Assembly: GCF_041296385.1 (NCBI RefSeq)
Contig: NC_091022.1
Span: 23,393,967-23,457,966, forward strand
From: Aphelocoma coerulescens
Taxonomy: Eukaryota > Chordata > Aves > Passeriformes > Corvidae
Length of the DNA stretch: 64,000 nucleotides
Direction: 5' to 3'
Each line of letters begins with the position of its first letter. Positions within the stretch are counted from its first letter, which is position 1. This document shows, piece by piece, positions 22,371-33,656 of the stretch. The notes beneath the pieces are model-generated. The model was not told the origin of the DNA and did no database searches. It saw only the letters and a program-made list of their open reading frames with translations. Made by a program: the position numbers and the translations under genes.

Positions 22371-23074
22371 CCTGGGTCCTTGGGGGACCCTGTCTGGACA
22401 CAGAGGTTTCCCCCTGCCCTCCCCTGCGATGGGAGGTATGATGTGGTGCTGGCTAGCCCCTGGGCACCCTGTATCCTGGTGCTCAGCTGGATTCTGGACT
22501 AAGACATGTGGATGTGGTTACAGCAGCAGGTCTGGATATCCTTGCTGCTCCCTGGCTCTGGGCAATCACTGTCTTCCCACTGGCAGCTCCTGCTCTTGTG
22601 GTGCTGGTCTCGATGGAATGGACTGGGGTGTTACAGGGTGGTGGTGGTGGATGAGTGTCCTGCAGCCAGGTTTGGGGCTGGCAACTGCCTGTGATGGGGG
22701 CTCAGGCTGCCCTGTCCTGGTTGATGCATCAGTTGCACAGACCCTCTGCATGGCCTGGAAACAGCTGCCACAGCCTTGATCTCAAACTTTGGGTACTGTA
22801 AGGTAGGAAAAACCCCTTACCAGGGATGAAGGGTGCTGCCTGCCCTGCCAGGGGCTCCGTGGGCTGGTGTGTGCCATTCCACAACTGCTACACTAAGGAG
22901 GGGGCTGGGCCGGGCCCAACTGTGCCCTGTCTCTTCCCAAATTATGAATTGTCTGGTACAACCTGAGGTTTGATAAAGGGTGGGGGATGGGACCTGAGGA
23001 CTTGCCTGGAGAAGCCCTCATTTTGTTGGGACCCAGGGTTGTTTCTTATTTCAAGGCAGTCTCTGCCACGTGGG

Positions 23075-23110
23075 ACTATTTATCTTATTTATATGGAATT
23101 ATTTATTTTC
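23075..23110 (+). promoter_or_regulatory. AU-rich element in the PLK3 3' UTR
   Basis: Three to four ATTTA/TTATTTAT motifs cluster within 36 bases, about 50 bp before the poly(A) signal. This is a class typical of unstable immediate-early mRNAs. PLK3 mRNA is known to be rapidly induced and degraded in mammals, so mRNA-decay control is a reasonable inference. Confidence 0.7.
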
Positions 23111-23155
23111 CTGTTGGTCTGTCCATGTGCAGTTCCCCTCTCCCTGACTCGCCTC

Positions 23156-23161
23156 AATAAA
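23156..23161 (+). terminator. PLK3 poly(A) signal
   Basis: AATAAA lies about 790 bp after the PLK3 stop, followed by a TG-rich stretch. The transcript ends about 700 bp before the convergent DYNLT4 end. Confidence 0.85.
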
Positions 23162-23884
23162 AACTTACTTGTGTAAGGGCAAACTGTGTCTGCCTTGTAT
23201 GAAGCTGGAGTCACAAAAGGGCTTCAGCCTCATTCTTGCTCCAGAGCTGCTTCTGCCTGCCAGGGCTGACTCTTCTTGCCACTGATTGTTGCTGGGGGAC
23301 AAAGGCAGGGAGGCAGGATGGGTGTGAGGAGCCCATGTGGTACCTGCACTGCTTTCATGGGACTGGCACTAAGGCCAGAGTTAGCTCTTGCTCATGATGG
23401 TGGAGCCCTGGAGCTGCCTCAACTTCTTGCTGCTGCCAAACTCATTCCCATTCCTTTCTGCACTTGGACCCAACCCAGCTGCTCTCCTGATTCTGCTGAG
23501 CTGCAGAAGGCAGGAGCTATGACCCAGGTGATGGAGGGGTTGCCTGGGTCCTTGCACTGACATCTTGTGTGATGGGGTAGGAGCTGGGCATGAAGCCAGG
23601 AAAGAGCTCTGTGTGAGCTTGCTTTGAAGGTGATCTGTGTAATCAATCTGCCTCGGAGCAGCTTGTGCTGTGAGAAGCAGCCTGGGCTCCTCCAACAGCC
23701 TTGGGCAGTTCCAGGGAAATCCAGCCTGTTGTGTTTGCTGCCACTTGGATCTTTTTGCAAGCCATAGGCAGGGGAACTGCAGCGTGGGTGTGAGCTGAAG
23801 CTGGAGTGAGCATCCATATCTTGCTCCCTGCACCTACCCTGGCCCAAGACTCCAGGTATGACACAAAGCTGGACACAAAACCTC

Positions 23885-23890
23885 TTTATT
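23885..23890 (-). terminator. DYNLT4 poly(A) signal
   Basis: The minus strand reads AATAAA 48 bp past the DYNLT4 stop codon, giving a very short 3' UTR. Confidence 0.8.
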
Positions 23891-23937
23891 TCAGGCTCCT
23901 CTCTCCCTACAGCTCTACAAGACTGGAGAGGCACATG

Positions 23938-24591
23938 CTACTCAAAGTAGACCCCGTACACTGTGGCCACAGCAAAGAGGGAGGCATTGGAGAAGGTAGC
24001 GGAGGCAAAGCTGTCAGTCTCAGGGTCCCATAGTCCCCGGCTGGCCACCACCAGGCTCTGCTGGCCCTGCTGGCCCAGCACCACGTGGCAGACCAGCTTG
24101 TATCGGGGTGGCACTACCTCCTTGGCCTGGCTCTGCAGCAGCTCAGTCAGGCTCTGGGCTAGTGGTGCACTGCCCTGGGGACTGTACACAGTGGCCCCCA
24201 AGGCCCTGGCCAGGGTCCCCTCCAGCACCCGCTGCACCCGCTCCACATTGAACTTGCAGCCTTTGTCTGGCCCCATCCTGTAAGTGTTTTCGAGGCGGGT
24301 CTTGAGGATGGGTTGGAAAATTGGGAGCCCAGTGAAGCTAACACGTCTGTGGAGCATCCAGGGGCCAATGGAGGGACGTCTGCTCCCCGGGACCATCCCA
24401 AATGAGCTGCGGCGGCTGAGGATGGAGTTGCGGCGGGAGAGCAGCGGGGCTGGTTTGCTGTCCTCGCTGCCCTTGCCTGGCGCTGGGGGCTGGGAGCCAC
24501 GGCGTGTAGTGCGCAGCGAAGGGGCTTCAGTGTTGTCTGCAGCCAGCACCTGGGCTAGCAGGGCCATCTCTGGGAAGGGCTGCTCAGCCAT
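23938..24591 (-). CDS. DYNLT4: dynein light chain Tctex-type 4 (TCTEX1D4)
   Basis: The coding exon is single, 217 aa (human 221). The reading frame is open further upstream, but the ATG at 24591 is chosen because a clean acceptor (TTTGCAG) lies 10 bases before it at 24601, and the protein then starts MAEQPFPEMALLAQ, matching family length. Residues 100-217 form the Tctex1 domain, ending in the family signature SLFAVATVYGVYFE, near-identical to human. The N-terminal half is basic and Ser-rich, with PKA-type RRxS sites (RRGS, RRNS, RRSS, RRPS) and an RVSF motif at 83-86. RVSF is the known protein phosphatase 1 docking motif of TCTEX1D4. A non-coding 5' exon further right is implied but not located. 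Tail to tail with PLK3, as in mammals. Confidence 0.95.
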   Translation of the reverse strand: MAEQPFPEMALLAQVLAADNTEAPSLRTTRRGSQPPAPGKGSEDSKPAPLLSRRNSILSRRSSFGMVPGSRRPSIGPWMLHRRVSFTGLPIFQPILKTRLENTYRMGPDKGCKFNVERVQRVLEGTLARALGATVYSPQGSAPLAQSLTELLQSQAKEVVPPRYKLVCHVVLGQQGQQSLVVASRGLWDPETDSFASATFSNASLFAVATVYGVYFE

Positions 24592-25483
24592 AGGGGTGGC
24601 CTGCAAAGGAGATGGCCTGAGTGAGGTGTGAGGCAGGTGTCCTGTAGCCTGTCCATCCTCCTGCCTCTCTGCTTCACTTCTCCCTGCCCTCTGCAAATCC
24701 CATGCCTCCTGGCATGTGGGTCTCTGTGAGGCAAGATGCAGAGGGGCTGGGAGATCCGTGGCAGCTGTCTTCCCTTCTCCAGTGCCTCCATGCCCAGCAG
24801 ACTTGGCCAGCTGGGGCTGAGCCAGTGCAGCTATGCATGGTCCACACAGCCCTCTGTTCTCCCATCCCCAGCCTTTCCCCTGGCACAGGTGAGTGGCTCC
24901 TTCCCCAGTGTTCTTGTCTGCATCTGATCCCACACTTACCCTTAGTCCCACTCCCGTCCTTCCAGAGTAAACCCAGGGGCCTTGCCTCTGGCGGATGTCA
25001 CTGCCCAGGACCAATCTTCGTCTTGCAAGTTGCTGTGAGCAGGGCCAAACCTGTTGTGCTCCTGGAACAAACCTGTTGTTCTCCTGGAAGGTGAAGTGTT
25101 GCTATGTGACACTGTAGGTCTCCACGGCTGTTCTAGGGCATGGTTTCTGTAACTCCTTGTTTCCTGGTCCCTGGACAGCCCTGTTCCGCTTCACTCCTGC
25201 CCTCTCTGCACTTTCAGCTGTGCCACCACAGGGACATGGTTACTCCAGGCAGGTTACTCCTTCAACCTCAGCTCCCTGCCAGCCCTGAAAAATGCAGGCT
25301 GGTGTTGGATATGCAAGAGAAGAGCTGAGGGGGGAGAATAGCCGTGATTGCTACTTTGTGCCCTAACTATGGGATGCACTGGGGCTGGGACCTCCAACAG
25401 CTTGATTTTGCTCAGACATTTGCATCCTTTGGGTACTTATGCACCATTGCACCAAGGGACAGTCTGGGTGGGTGGGCACCCAT

Positions 25484-25640
25484 TGAATCATATAATCACA
25501 CAGTGGGTTCTGTTGTCCTTAAAGGTCACCTAGTTCCAAACCACCTGCAATGGGCAGAGATGCCACCCCTAGACCAGATTCCTCAGGGCCCTATCCAACC
25601 CATCCCTGAACGCTTCCATGAAACGGATAGAGCACAGCCC
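25484..25640 (-). repeat. CR1 LINE fragment (old)
   Basis: The plus-strand text ('gaatcatataatcacacag', then 'cacctagttccaaaccacc' and 'ctagaccagattcctcagg') is a diverged copy of the reversed CR1 3' end seen at 142. It is 5'-truncated and clearly older than that copy. Confidence 0.75.
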
Positions 25641-26080
25641 TGCCCCATGCCAGAGACCCTGCTGCTGTAATGCCCATGGGAGGGGGGGCAGGTCCCTGGG
25701 GGCTCCCGGCCCTGGCCGGGGTTTCTCTCTGCCAGCGGAGCCCAGCCCAGCTGGTACGACAGGCTGCTCCATCAATGTGCCTTTGTCTGGCCCGGCTGCC
25801 GAGCTATTTGAGGAAAGTGGAGACAGCTTTTGTGTTTCTATCTCCCATCAGAGGTATTTATAGCCTGCCTCTGACTAGCGCTGCCAAGCTCGCTGCCAGC
25901 TGGACCCCATTCCCAAGGGAATGGGGCCTCAGCTCCGGGCCCCATTCCTGCCTCTCCCTCGCACCACCCACTGACAAGCAAGGGTGGATCCCTCCATGGG
26001 CAATCCTGTCCTTGGGCTGCTTGAGGCCAGCCAAGGGTTGGAGAACAGGGATGAGGCATCCCCTGGCACAGCACTTGGTC

Positions 26081-26175
26081 TGGGCTTAGGTGAGCAACCT
26101 AATCTAGTGGGTGGCATCCCTGCCCATGGCAAGGGGGTTGGAACTAGATGGTCCCTTCCCACCCAAGCCTTTCTT
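26081..26175 (+). repeat. CR1 LINE 3'-end fragment (plus orientation)
   Basis: The sequence 'catccctgcccatggcaagg' followed by 'ggttggaactagatggtccc' is the sense-strand CR1 3' region. It ends before the terminal octamer repeats. It lies 440 bp from an oppositely oriented CR1 fragment. Confidence 0.75.
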
Positions 26176-26868
26176 TGAGGCTGGTGATGCTTTTTTCTGC
26201 CTGCACTCACCTGTGCCCTAAGCAGACATGAGAGCTGCAGGGCTCTGGCCTGGAGCATCGCAGGAGAGAACGCTTCCCCCATTTCAGGGGACAAATCTCC
26301 CTGCTGGGCTCCAGTCAGCTCCAGTGCTGCTGCTGGGGACCCAGCTATGCCCAGCGGCTTTCCATGGGGGCTGTGCAGGTGGAGGTGAGGGCGATCTCCG
26401 CACGTGTGCTACCGCGTCTATGCTACCTTTTCCAAAATCCCAGCTGCCTGCCTCTCTTCCCCCTATCTCCTTGCTCCGCAGCAAAGCCACCAGCTCGGGA
26501 CCCATGTCCCCGTGCCAGAGCCAAGCCATGAAGCACGGGAAGGAATTCCACTCGCAGCAAGACGCAGCCCTGCTTCCCCATCCGGTGAGTGCCGGACGGA
26601 GCCGCCTCGGCGAGGTTGTGCTTCACGCCTCGCTGTCCCATCGCTCCCTCCCACGGCCCCCCCGGCAGCCCGGCCTCCAGCCCCAGCGCTGCCTGCCAGG
26701 TTTCCCTAGCAATGGGCCGTGTCGTACGACGCAGTGTGCTGGCTTCCTCCCTGCGGCCTCCCCAGGCTGGCCGGCCTCCCGACAGCCTCCAGATTCCCTC
26801 CCGCCATCCTCCCGCCTCGTCCCGCCTGCCCGCACCGCCTTCCGCCGCCGCGCTCCCTGAGGCAGCCC

Positions 26869-29800
26869 ATGGCCGGACCCTGCTCGGCGCGGCTGCAGGG
26901 CGACGTGGCCGCCTTCACCGCTGCCCTGCGCACCCTGGTCAACAACCCCCAGTTCAGGTGAGGGCCCGGGCCGTGCCGCCTCCCCCCAGCCACGCCGAAC
27001 CCCCGGCGGCTGCTCCGTGCTGTTTTCCCGCAGCCCCGAGCCCTCCCTGCCGGGGGGTTGGGGCCCGCAGGCAAGCTCGGGGAGCCCCGGGCAGCTGGTG
27101 GGGCCGACGTGGCTTGTGCAGCACTCCCCACACACCCGCATGACAACAGGAGTGCAGGGTTGCCCAGGTGTAGCCCATCCTGGACAACCATCATCTCTCA
27201 GGAGGAGGGAAAGTTCCCGGGTGTGCCCAGACCCCCTCTGTCCCTAGGCATGGTGCCAGCAGGGCAAGGCAGTGTCCCTGGATAAACCCTGTGCCGGGGC
27301 TCCTGCCCGTGCCAGGAATTGGGGTGCTGCATCCATTGAACTCCCGAGGGGCAGCTTCCTCCCTGCTCAGTTCCTCTCCCACCTGGCTTCATTGGTGCTT
27401 TACTCCAACCTCCCTGGAGGGCATTCGCCAGCCTAGCCATCCCTCCTCGCAGGGTTTGGCATTCCTGCTACTGCTTGCCAGAGCAGGGAGCAGAGATGGA
27501 GATGCTGCCCTGGCTTCCCTCACCTCCATGGTATGTCCTGCCTGGCTGTGGTCCTCTTCACCCGCTTCCTGCTGAGGCCTGCCCTGCCTATCTAAGGAAC
27601 ACCAGAGCTATTTAAGGAAATCCCCATTCCTGCTGAAATTTTTGGCCACCTAGAAGAGAAATCCCAGTGAAAACCCCCCAGCCACAGCACCAGGCAGTGG
27701 GGGAGTGGCTGGCAGTGCCTGGTCATTCTCAGCCTACGTCCTGCTGCTCGCATCTTGCAACCCGCAGCCCTTATCTAACGTCCTGCAGTCTGCATCCTGC
27801 AACCTGAAATCTGTGTTCTTCATCCATCTACTTCATCTCACATCCTGCATGCTTTCTCCTACAGTCGGTACCTCACAGCCTACACTCTGTAGCCTTTGTT
27901 CTGCATCCCACATCCTGCAACCTTCATCCCGCACCCATCCTGCAGCCTGTGTCCTGCATCCCAGACCTTGCATGCCGTAATCACAGCTGGCATCCCACGT
28001 ATCACAGCCTGTATCCTGCATTCTGCTTACCCCTCTTGGCCTGTGGACCTCAACCACAGAACAGTTTATCACGGTCCCCCTTCCAGTAGCAGTCATGGAG
28101 GCCCCATCAGGCTCTGCTCACACCACCCATCCTGCCCCAGCTGTGTGTCTCCTGGTAGACACTTGGGATGGCCCAGATGTCCTTCCTTCTGGTGGGCACA
28201 TTCACCTCCCTGTGGGGCACTCTGAGGGTCAGGCCATGGATTTGTGCATGTCTTCATGGCAGCCAGAATTTGGGTGGCACCTTCTGCTCATTGGCCTGCT
28301 GGGATGGAGGAAGGGACAAGGGGATGGATGGGCCATGGCCACAGGTGCACACAGGCTGGAGACTCCCTGTCCTTTGCCTGCTTCCTTTCCCCTGATCTTG
28401 CCCCCCTTTCCTGGGGCCATGGAGCTGGGGAACCCTTTTAGGGAGAGGAGTGTTATAGGGGATCAGGGCAATAGGATGGGCCCTGTGTCCCAATGTGTGC
28501 AACAGGCTGCCCTACTGGGTGGGCCAGTGCCAGCCCTGCTGGCAGCTATGCCAGAGGCTTCAAATCCCTGAGACGATGAGTCAGTTCCCATGAGTCAAGG
28601 AGGCTGATCCTGGTGACAGCCACACTTGCCTTGGCTCTGCTGTGCCAAAAGAGAAAGTCACTTTCTCCAGCTGTCCTTGCCTTTCTCTGCCCTGCTCGGT
28701 GCCAGCACCCTGGGCTCTTTGTGCCAGTACCTAGGGCTCTCCGTGCTTGCCAGAGGACCTGTCTTGCTCACCTTGCCTGCAGCATTCAAATAACTGGAAA
28801 GAGCCACCAACAAGGTCTCTCCTCTGTGCCCCTGTTGGGACAGACCCCTGGGTTAAAATTAAAGGGTACTGCCCCACTGTGACCGGCACTCAGCAGGTCC
28901 CTTCCTGTGTGCCCTGTCCCAGCCCAGGGCAGGCCGTGCCCTTGCTCTCCAGGCAGTGTGTCCCTCACGGTCCCCTCTCCCCTGCAGTGATGTGATGTTT
29001 GTGGTGGGCCGGGAGCAGCAGAAGGTGTTTGCGCACCGCTGTGTGCTGGCGTGCCGCTGCCAGGCGTTCCGCGGGATGCTCGGCCAGGCGCCAGTGGGCA
29101 GCCAGGACTCCTCCAGCAGCGTCCCACCCCAGGGCCCCTTCATCCTGGGCAACGTGCAGCCTGAGGTCTTCCTGGCTGTTATCGAGTTCCTCTACACCAA
29201 CAGTGTCACCCTCAACAGTCACATCGTGAGTGGGAATGGGGCTGGTGGGGGCAATGGACATGGGAGGGACAAGAGGGGGATGCAGGGGAAGGGGGTGCTT
29301 TGCAGCTCTGGGTGTGCCAAAGTTGGAGGAGATGGTCTGTGTGATGTTCTCTGGCTGGCTAACAGTGCAATGAATGTGTGGGGTCTCAACCCAGCACAGT
29401 GGGGTGTCCAGAGCACCTTGTCCCAGCCTTGGGACATCTGGCTGTGCACACCCTGGATGGTGGGAATGAGGACACCACAGCAGGAGACCTAAATTTTTCT
29501 CCATGCAGCAGCCTTATTACCCATGCCCCACTCGAGAGCTCCCATGGAGGCAGGAGCACACCTGCCCTTTACCCTGGGCTGCTCTGCCCGTCCATGCCCC
29601 TGCACACTGATGCTAACAAGGTCCCCCTTGCCTGCAGGCGCTGGAGGTGCTGACCTCATCAGTGGAGTATGGCTTGCAGGACCTGTGCAAGGTACGACCC
29701 TTAGGCTGGGGACAGTGGTCTCTGAGTGTCCCCGGACTGGGCAGCACCCCAAGATGATCCCTGCATGGCTGGTAGCTGGAGGTGCCTCTGAGGAAAGCAC

Positions 29801-32800
29801 CATGGTGCATCATGCAGGCTTGGCCCTGCTTCTCGATCCTGGAAGGTCTCTCCAGTGGGATCCCCCTTGGGCGGGGTGCAGCAGCGGCTGGGAATCCCAC
29901 AGGGGAATCCCGAGAAATCATGGGGAAGGACATGGAGTTTCACATCTCCTGCATAGCAAAGGTCAGAAGGAAAGCCCCTGTGCCATCGCCCACGCGTGCT
30001 CTCCGGTCATCTGACAGGATGATGCAGTTAAAGAGAGCCCTGATCCTTGGGCGCAGTCAGCACCCCAGCTGTGGTGCTGCCAAGGGGATGCTGCTTCGGG
30101 TGGGAAGGTTTTGGGAAGGCAGCAGGGAGCAGAGAGGAAGGGTGGGAGCTGGACAAGGAGGGGGCAGGGAGCTGGAGCAGCTCGGTGCTGGGGAGGACAG
30201 CCAGGCCACGTCATCAGCCTGATTCCTGAATTACAGCCTGTCTGTACACGTGACTTGCCATCTCACACCCAGACTTCCCCTCCCTCCCCATCTTGCCGGG
30301 AAAGTACCTCAGGAGCTGAGGAATCATGGGCTCCTCTCTGCCAGGGCATTGGGATGGGACCTGTGGGAACAAGCCCAGCAAAAACCCAGATGTGGCACAG
30401 AGCTGTCAAACAGCTGTCTGGGCAGGGAAGGGATATAAGGGGTATAGCAGAAAGGGGGATCTAGTGCTCCTGTCACATGAGTCACACCCCACCACCCAGC
30501 AAATGTATCCTGAGGGGGATGACCTGCCTAGAGGAGGGATGGGAGGGAAAGGGGCTGACCAAGGACAGCTGGGGAAACCATGGCAGTGTGCCCAGCTGCA
30601 GGGTGACCTCATATCTCTCCTGCCAATGACTCAGGGCCCTTCTGCCCCAGGTGCCAGCTCCTCCCTGCATGTCACATCCCCTTGGGTTTCCCAGAGATTC
30701 TGGTAGGCAGCTGAGATAGGCAGGAGAGACGTCCCACTCACTGATAAACATGCTGGTCTGGCTGCATCCCACCTGCATCATCCATGTATGGGATGCAGCT
30801 GGAGATGCTGGTCCCCCAGCAGTCACAGCCAGAGCACAGCTGGCAGGCAGGGCTGGGGCAAAGCTGAGGTCACCCAATGCACTGCAGCTGGCACCAGGAT
30901 TATGCCCTGTGGCAGAACATAGATGGCATTTGTAGACAGGGTTTGGGGACCTGCCTGGGGCTGTCAGATTGGCTGGGTTTGGTCACATCAATCTTGGTCC
31001 CTGGCTCCATCAGTGGCCAAGCTGGCTGCCTACATCCTCACTGCAAGACCTCATCCCACAGGCCATTGCTTATGAAACCCTTGAGGGGCTGGAGGTGCCA
31101 TATTCCATGTGCTGGGAGCTCAGGGATGCTGAGAGTTGTGTGGGCAGATGGCAGGGTTGTGTCCCTCCCTCTGCCCACCCTCTCTCTGTCTGCCTTCCAG
31201 CTCTGTGTCAAGTTCATCAAGGACACACTGAGTGTGGAGCAGGTCTGCGAGGCCCTGCAGGTGAGAGTGACACCAGAAGGGTCACAAAGGGTTAAAAATA
31301 ACCTGTACAATTTTGGGGCAGGAGCAGACTTGACCCTCCTGTTCTCAGCTGGACAGTGGGCAGGATTTCCCATTCACCCGTGGCCTGGCAGCTGCCTTGA
31401 CAGCTCCCAGACCACTAGGATTGTACCAGGGATGCAAGGGACAGTGGGGCCACCAGAGCCTGGCAGAGAAGTGTCTTCACACTGCCCTGAGCAGGGCTGG
31501 CCAGAACTGCCCAGTGCCAGGGCTTTGTCATCATCTGCATGAAACTGGGAGGCACTGGGTTTTGGGGAGCCCAGTCCCAAAACCCCTGCTGAGAGGTGAG
31601 GCACCTAAAAATAGCCTTGGGAAGGTCCTAATGGCCCTGGCCATGCTACTTGGTGGGACCAAGGCTGCTCCCCTGAGAAGGGGAGTTTGTTTCATCTCCC
31701 ATGAGCTGAAACAATCTTGGGGTGAGGTGCCTGCCCCAGAACACAGAGCTCCAGCCAGATGTGATGCCAGACCACTGCAACATAAACAGAGCTAAAACTG
31801 GTCCAGAGGAAACAAAACAAGAAACCCCAAAACCCCAGAACAAAACAAACCTGAAGAAAACAGCTTGCCTTCCCTCCCCACTTACGTCAGCGCTGGTCCC
31901 CTGCTGTGGTGGAGGGGGAGGTGATGTTCACCCTGCCTGTGCTGGTCCCAAGTACCCCACACACAGCTGTGGGGTAGGGACATGCCCTCCCGGTAACCAG
32001 ATGGGCCGTGCCAGCCCTGGGACAGGCATTGCTCAGTAGAGCCGGGAGAAAATGGGAGCAACCCCCAGTTCCTGGTGCAGTGAGGGATGGCAGCTGTGGG
32101 TGAGGCTGGGGCTGGCACCAGGGGCCTGGGGCACTTGTGGAGGCCCTTTAAGCTGACCCTGTGCCCACACAAGGAGCACTGGGGACTGATGGTTTCACAT
32201 GCCTGCAGTGTGACCTTGTGAGAACAACACCAGGGCCTCTCCCCCACTGTGGGCTGTGTGATGTCCCTGAGCAGTGGTGGAAAATCACACGTGCTGCTGA
32301 GGGTGGGGCTGGGTGACCGTTGTGTGCGTTAGAGCCACCAGAACATTTGTTGTGGTGTAGGCCAGAAAAGGAGGGGACCTTGGTGTCCCTTCCTCCCTAC
32401 ACTCTCACTGTGGTACCCAACCCAGAAGGATGTCTGCCTCACCTGTGTCCCTGAGAGTGCCCATGTTTCTGTAGGGCTTTGGCAGGGAGTCCCTCCTGCC
32501 CTGGACCCCTTTGCAGTGTCTGTGTTGTCTCACAGGCTGCAGTGACCTATGGGCAGGTGGACCTCCAGCAGCACTGCCTGGCCTTCATCGAGGGCTGCAC
32601 GGCGGTACGTGATGGGGGAGCATGGTGTGGGGTACCCCAGGGCATGGCGGGGCACGTGGCATGGAAACACTGCATGAGGCGAGGGAGCAGGGCCCCTAAG
32701 GATGGGATACCTGGAGGCTGGGAGGGGAGCAAAGGGTATTTGGAGAGAAAATGCTGCGTGACGGGCAGCGGCAGGCTGGGGGGTACTGGAGTGCCAGGGG

Positions 32801-33656
32801 ATTGGAGTTTGGGTTGGGGAATGCTGGGGTGCCAGGCAGGGATGGCACCAGGATGTGTCTGATGGATGGGGGTGGTGGTTGTGTGGGGTCCTGGTTCCAG
32901 TGCCCGGTGTTGTGGTGTGCTGGCAGGCAGTGGTGCGGACACAGGGCTTCCGTGAGCTCTCCGACGTGGTGTTGGCGCGGGTGCTGCGCAGTGACCGCCT
33001 GGCTGTGGACGAGCTGGACCTGGTGCAGGCTGTGCGGGAGTGGGCACACGTCAGCTCGGTGAGTGTCACACAAGCAGGGACCACCCACGGGTGCCTGGGC
33101 CCCCACCAACCTGGGCTGGGAATGTAGGCACCCTACCCCTGAGCCCAGGGCTCTGTGATGCACACAGAAGCTGTGTCACTCCCCCCAGGCCCCTGCCTCC
33201 CTTGGTGCCCAGAACATCACCGGCCTCATCCCTCACATCCTGATGTCTGACAGGCTGTCCTGGAGCGTCCGGTGCCAGAGGTGGCTGCCCTGCCCGTGAG
33301 GGAGCTGCGTCTGCCCTTGCTGGCACCCAGCGAACTGGTGACACTGGAGAGCTACAACCAGCAGGACCTCCTCATCCCGGTGAGCTGCTGACTGTTCTTA
33401 GCATCCTCATCCCGGTTAGCTCCTGACTGACCTCCAGGGGCACGAGGATGCTGCAGGATGGGCTGGGGAGGACCATGCTGTGGCCATGCTGATGCCCTCA
33501 TCCCTCTCCCCATCCCCACAGGTGGAGAGCATCGCAGCAGCCTGGCGTGCCCACGCACTGAGGAAGGGCAGTGGGGTGCCCTCCCACCTCTGCTGTCCCC
33601 GCCGGGGCACGCGGCCCCGTGACCATCACCGTCACCTCGAGCCACACGCCAAGTAG
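26869..33656 (+). CDS. BTBD19: BTB/POZ domain-containing protein 19
   Basis: There are eight coding exons: 26869-26957, 28988-29225, 29638-29691, 31201-31260, 32536-32604, 32927-33058, 33254-33379 and 33522-33656. They sum to 903 nt and 300 aa (human 291). Residues about 15-130 form a BTB fold: SDVMFVVG, then KVFAHRCVLACRC, then FLAVIEFLYTNSV. A BACK-type helical region follows (LCVKFIKDTLSVEQVCEALQ; later VRTQGFRELSDVVL and ELDLVQAVREWAHV). The short Arg/His-rich end replaces any Kelch repeats, as in human BTBD19. BTB-BACK proteins usually act as dimers and CUL3 adaptors, but no substrate is known for this one. A GT/AG site defines every junction. The start was chosen because MAGPCSARLQGDVAAFTAAL aligns with the human N-terminus. 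Confidence 0.95.
27744..28030. repeat. degenerate short tandem repeat in BTBD19 intron 1
   Basis: Variants of a roughly 10-12 base unit (CATCCTGCAACC, CATCCTGCAGCC, CATCCCACATCC and similar) recur about twenty times. The array is strongly diverged and has no coding sense. It appears to be an old minisatellite of pyrimidine-rich units. Confidence 0.7.

Larger units (their letters stand above)
24601..26868. other. intergenic between DYNLT4 and BTBD19 (divergent 5' regions)
   Basis: The stretch should hold the non-coding first exon(s) of DYNLT4 (minus) and the BTBD19 promoter (plus). It includes two short CR1 pieces annotated separately. From about 26600 it becomes CpG-rich, which marks the likely BTBD19 start region just before the ATG at 26869. 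No other gene is seen. Confidence 0.5.

Noticed and set aside
23938..25014. 358-aa extended version of DYNLT4 using an upstream ATG
   Set aside because: The extra 141 residues have no similarity to the family, and a splice acceptor lies just before the ATG at 24591, giving the expected length.
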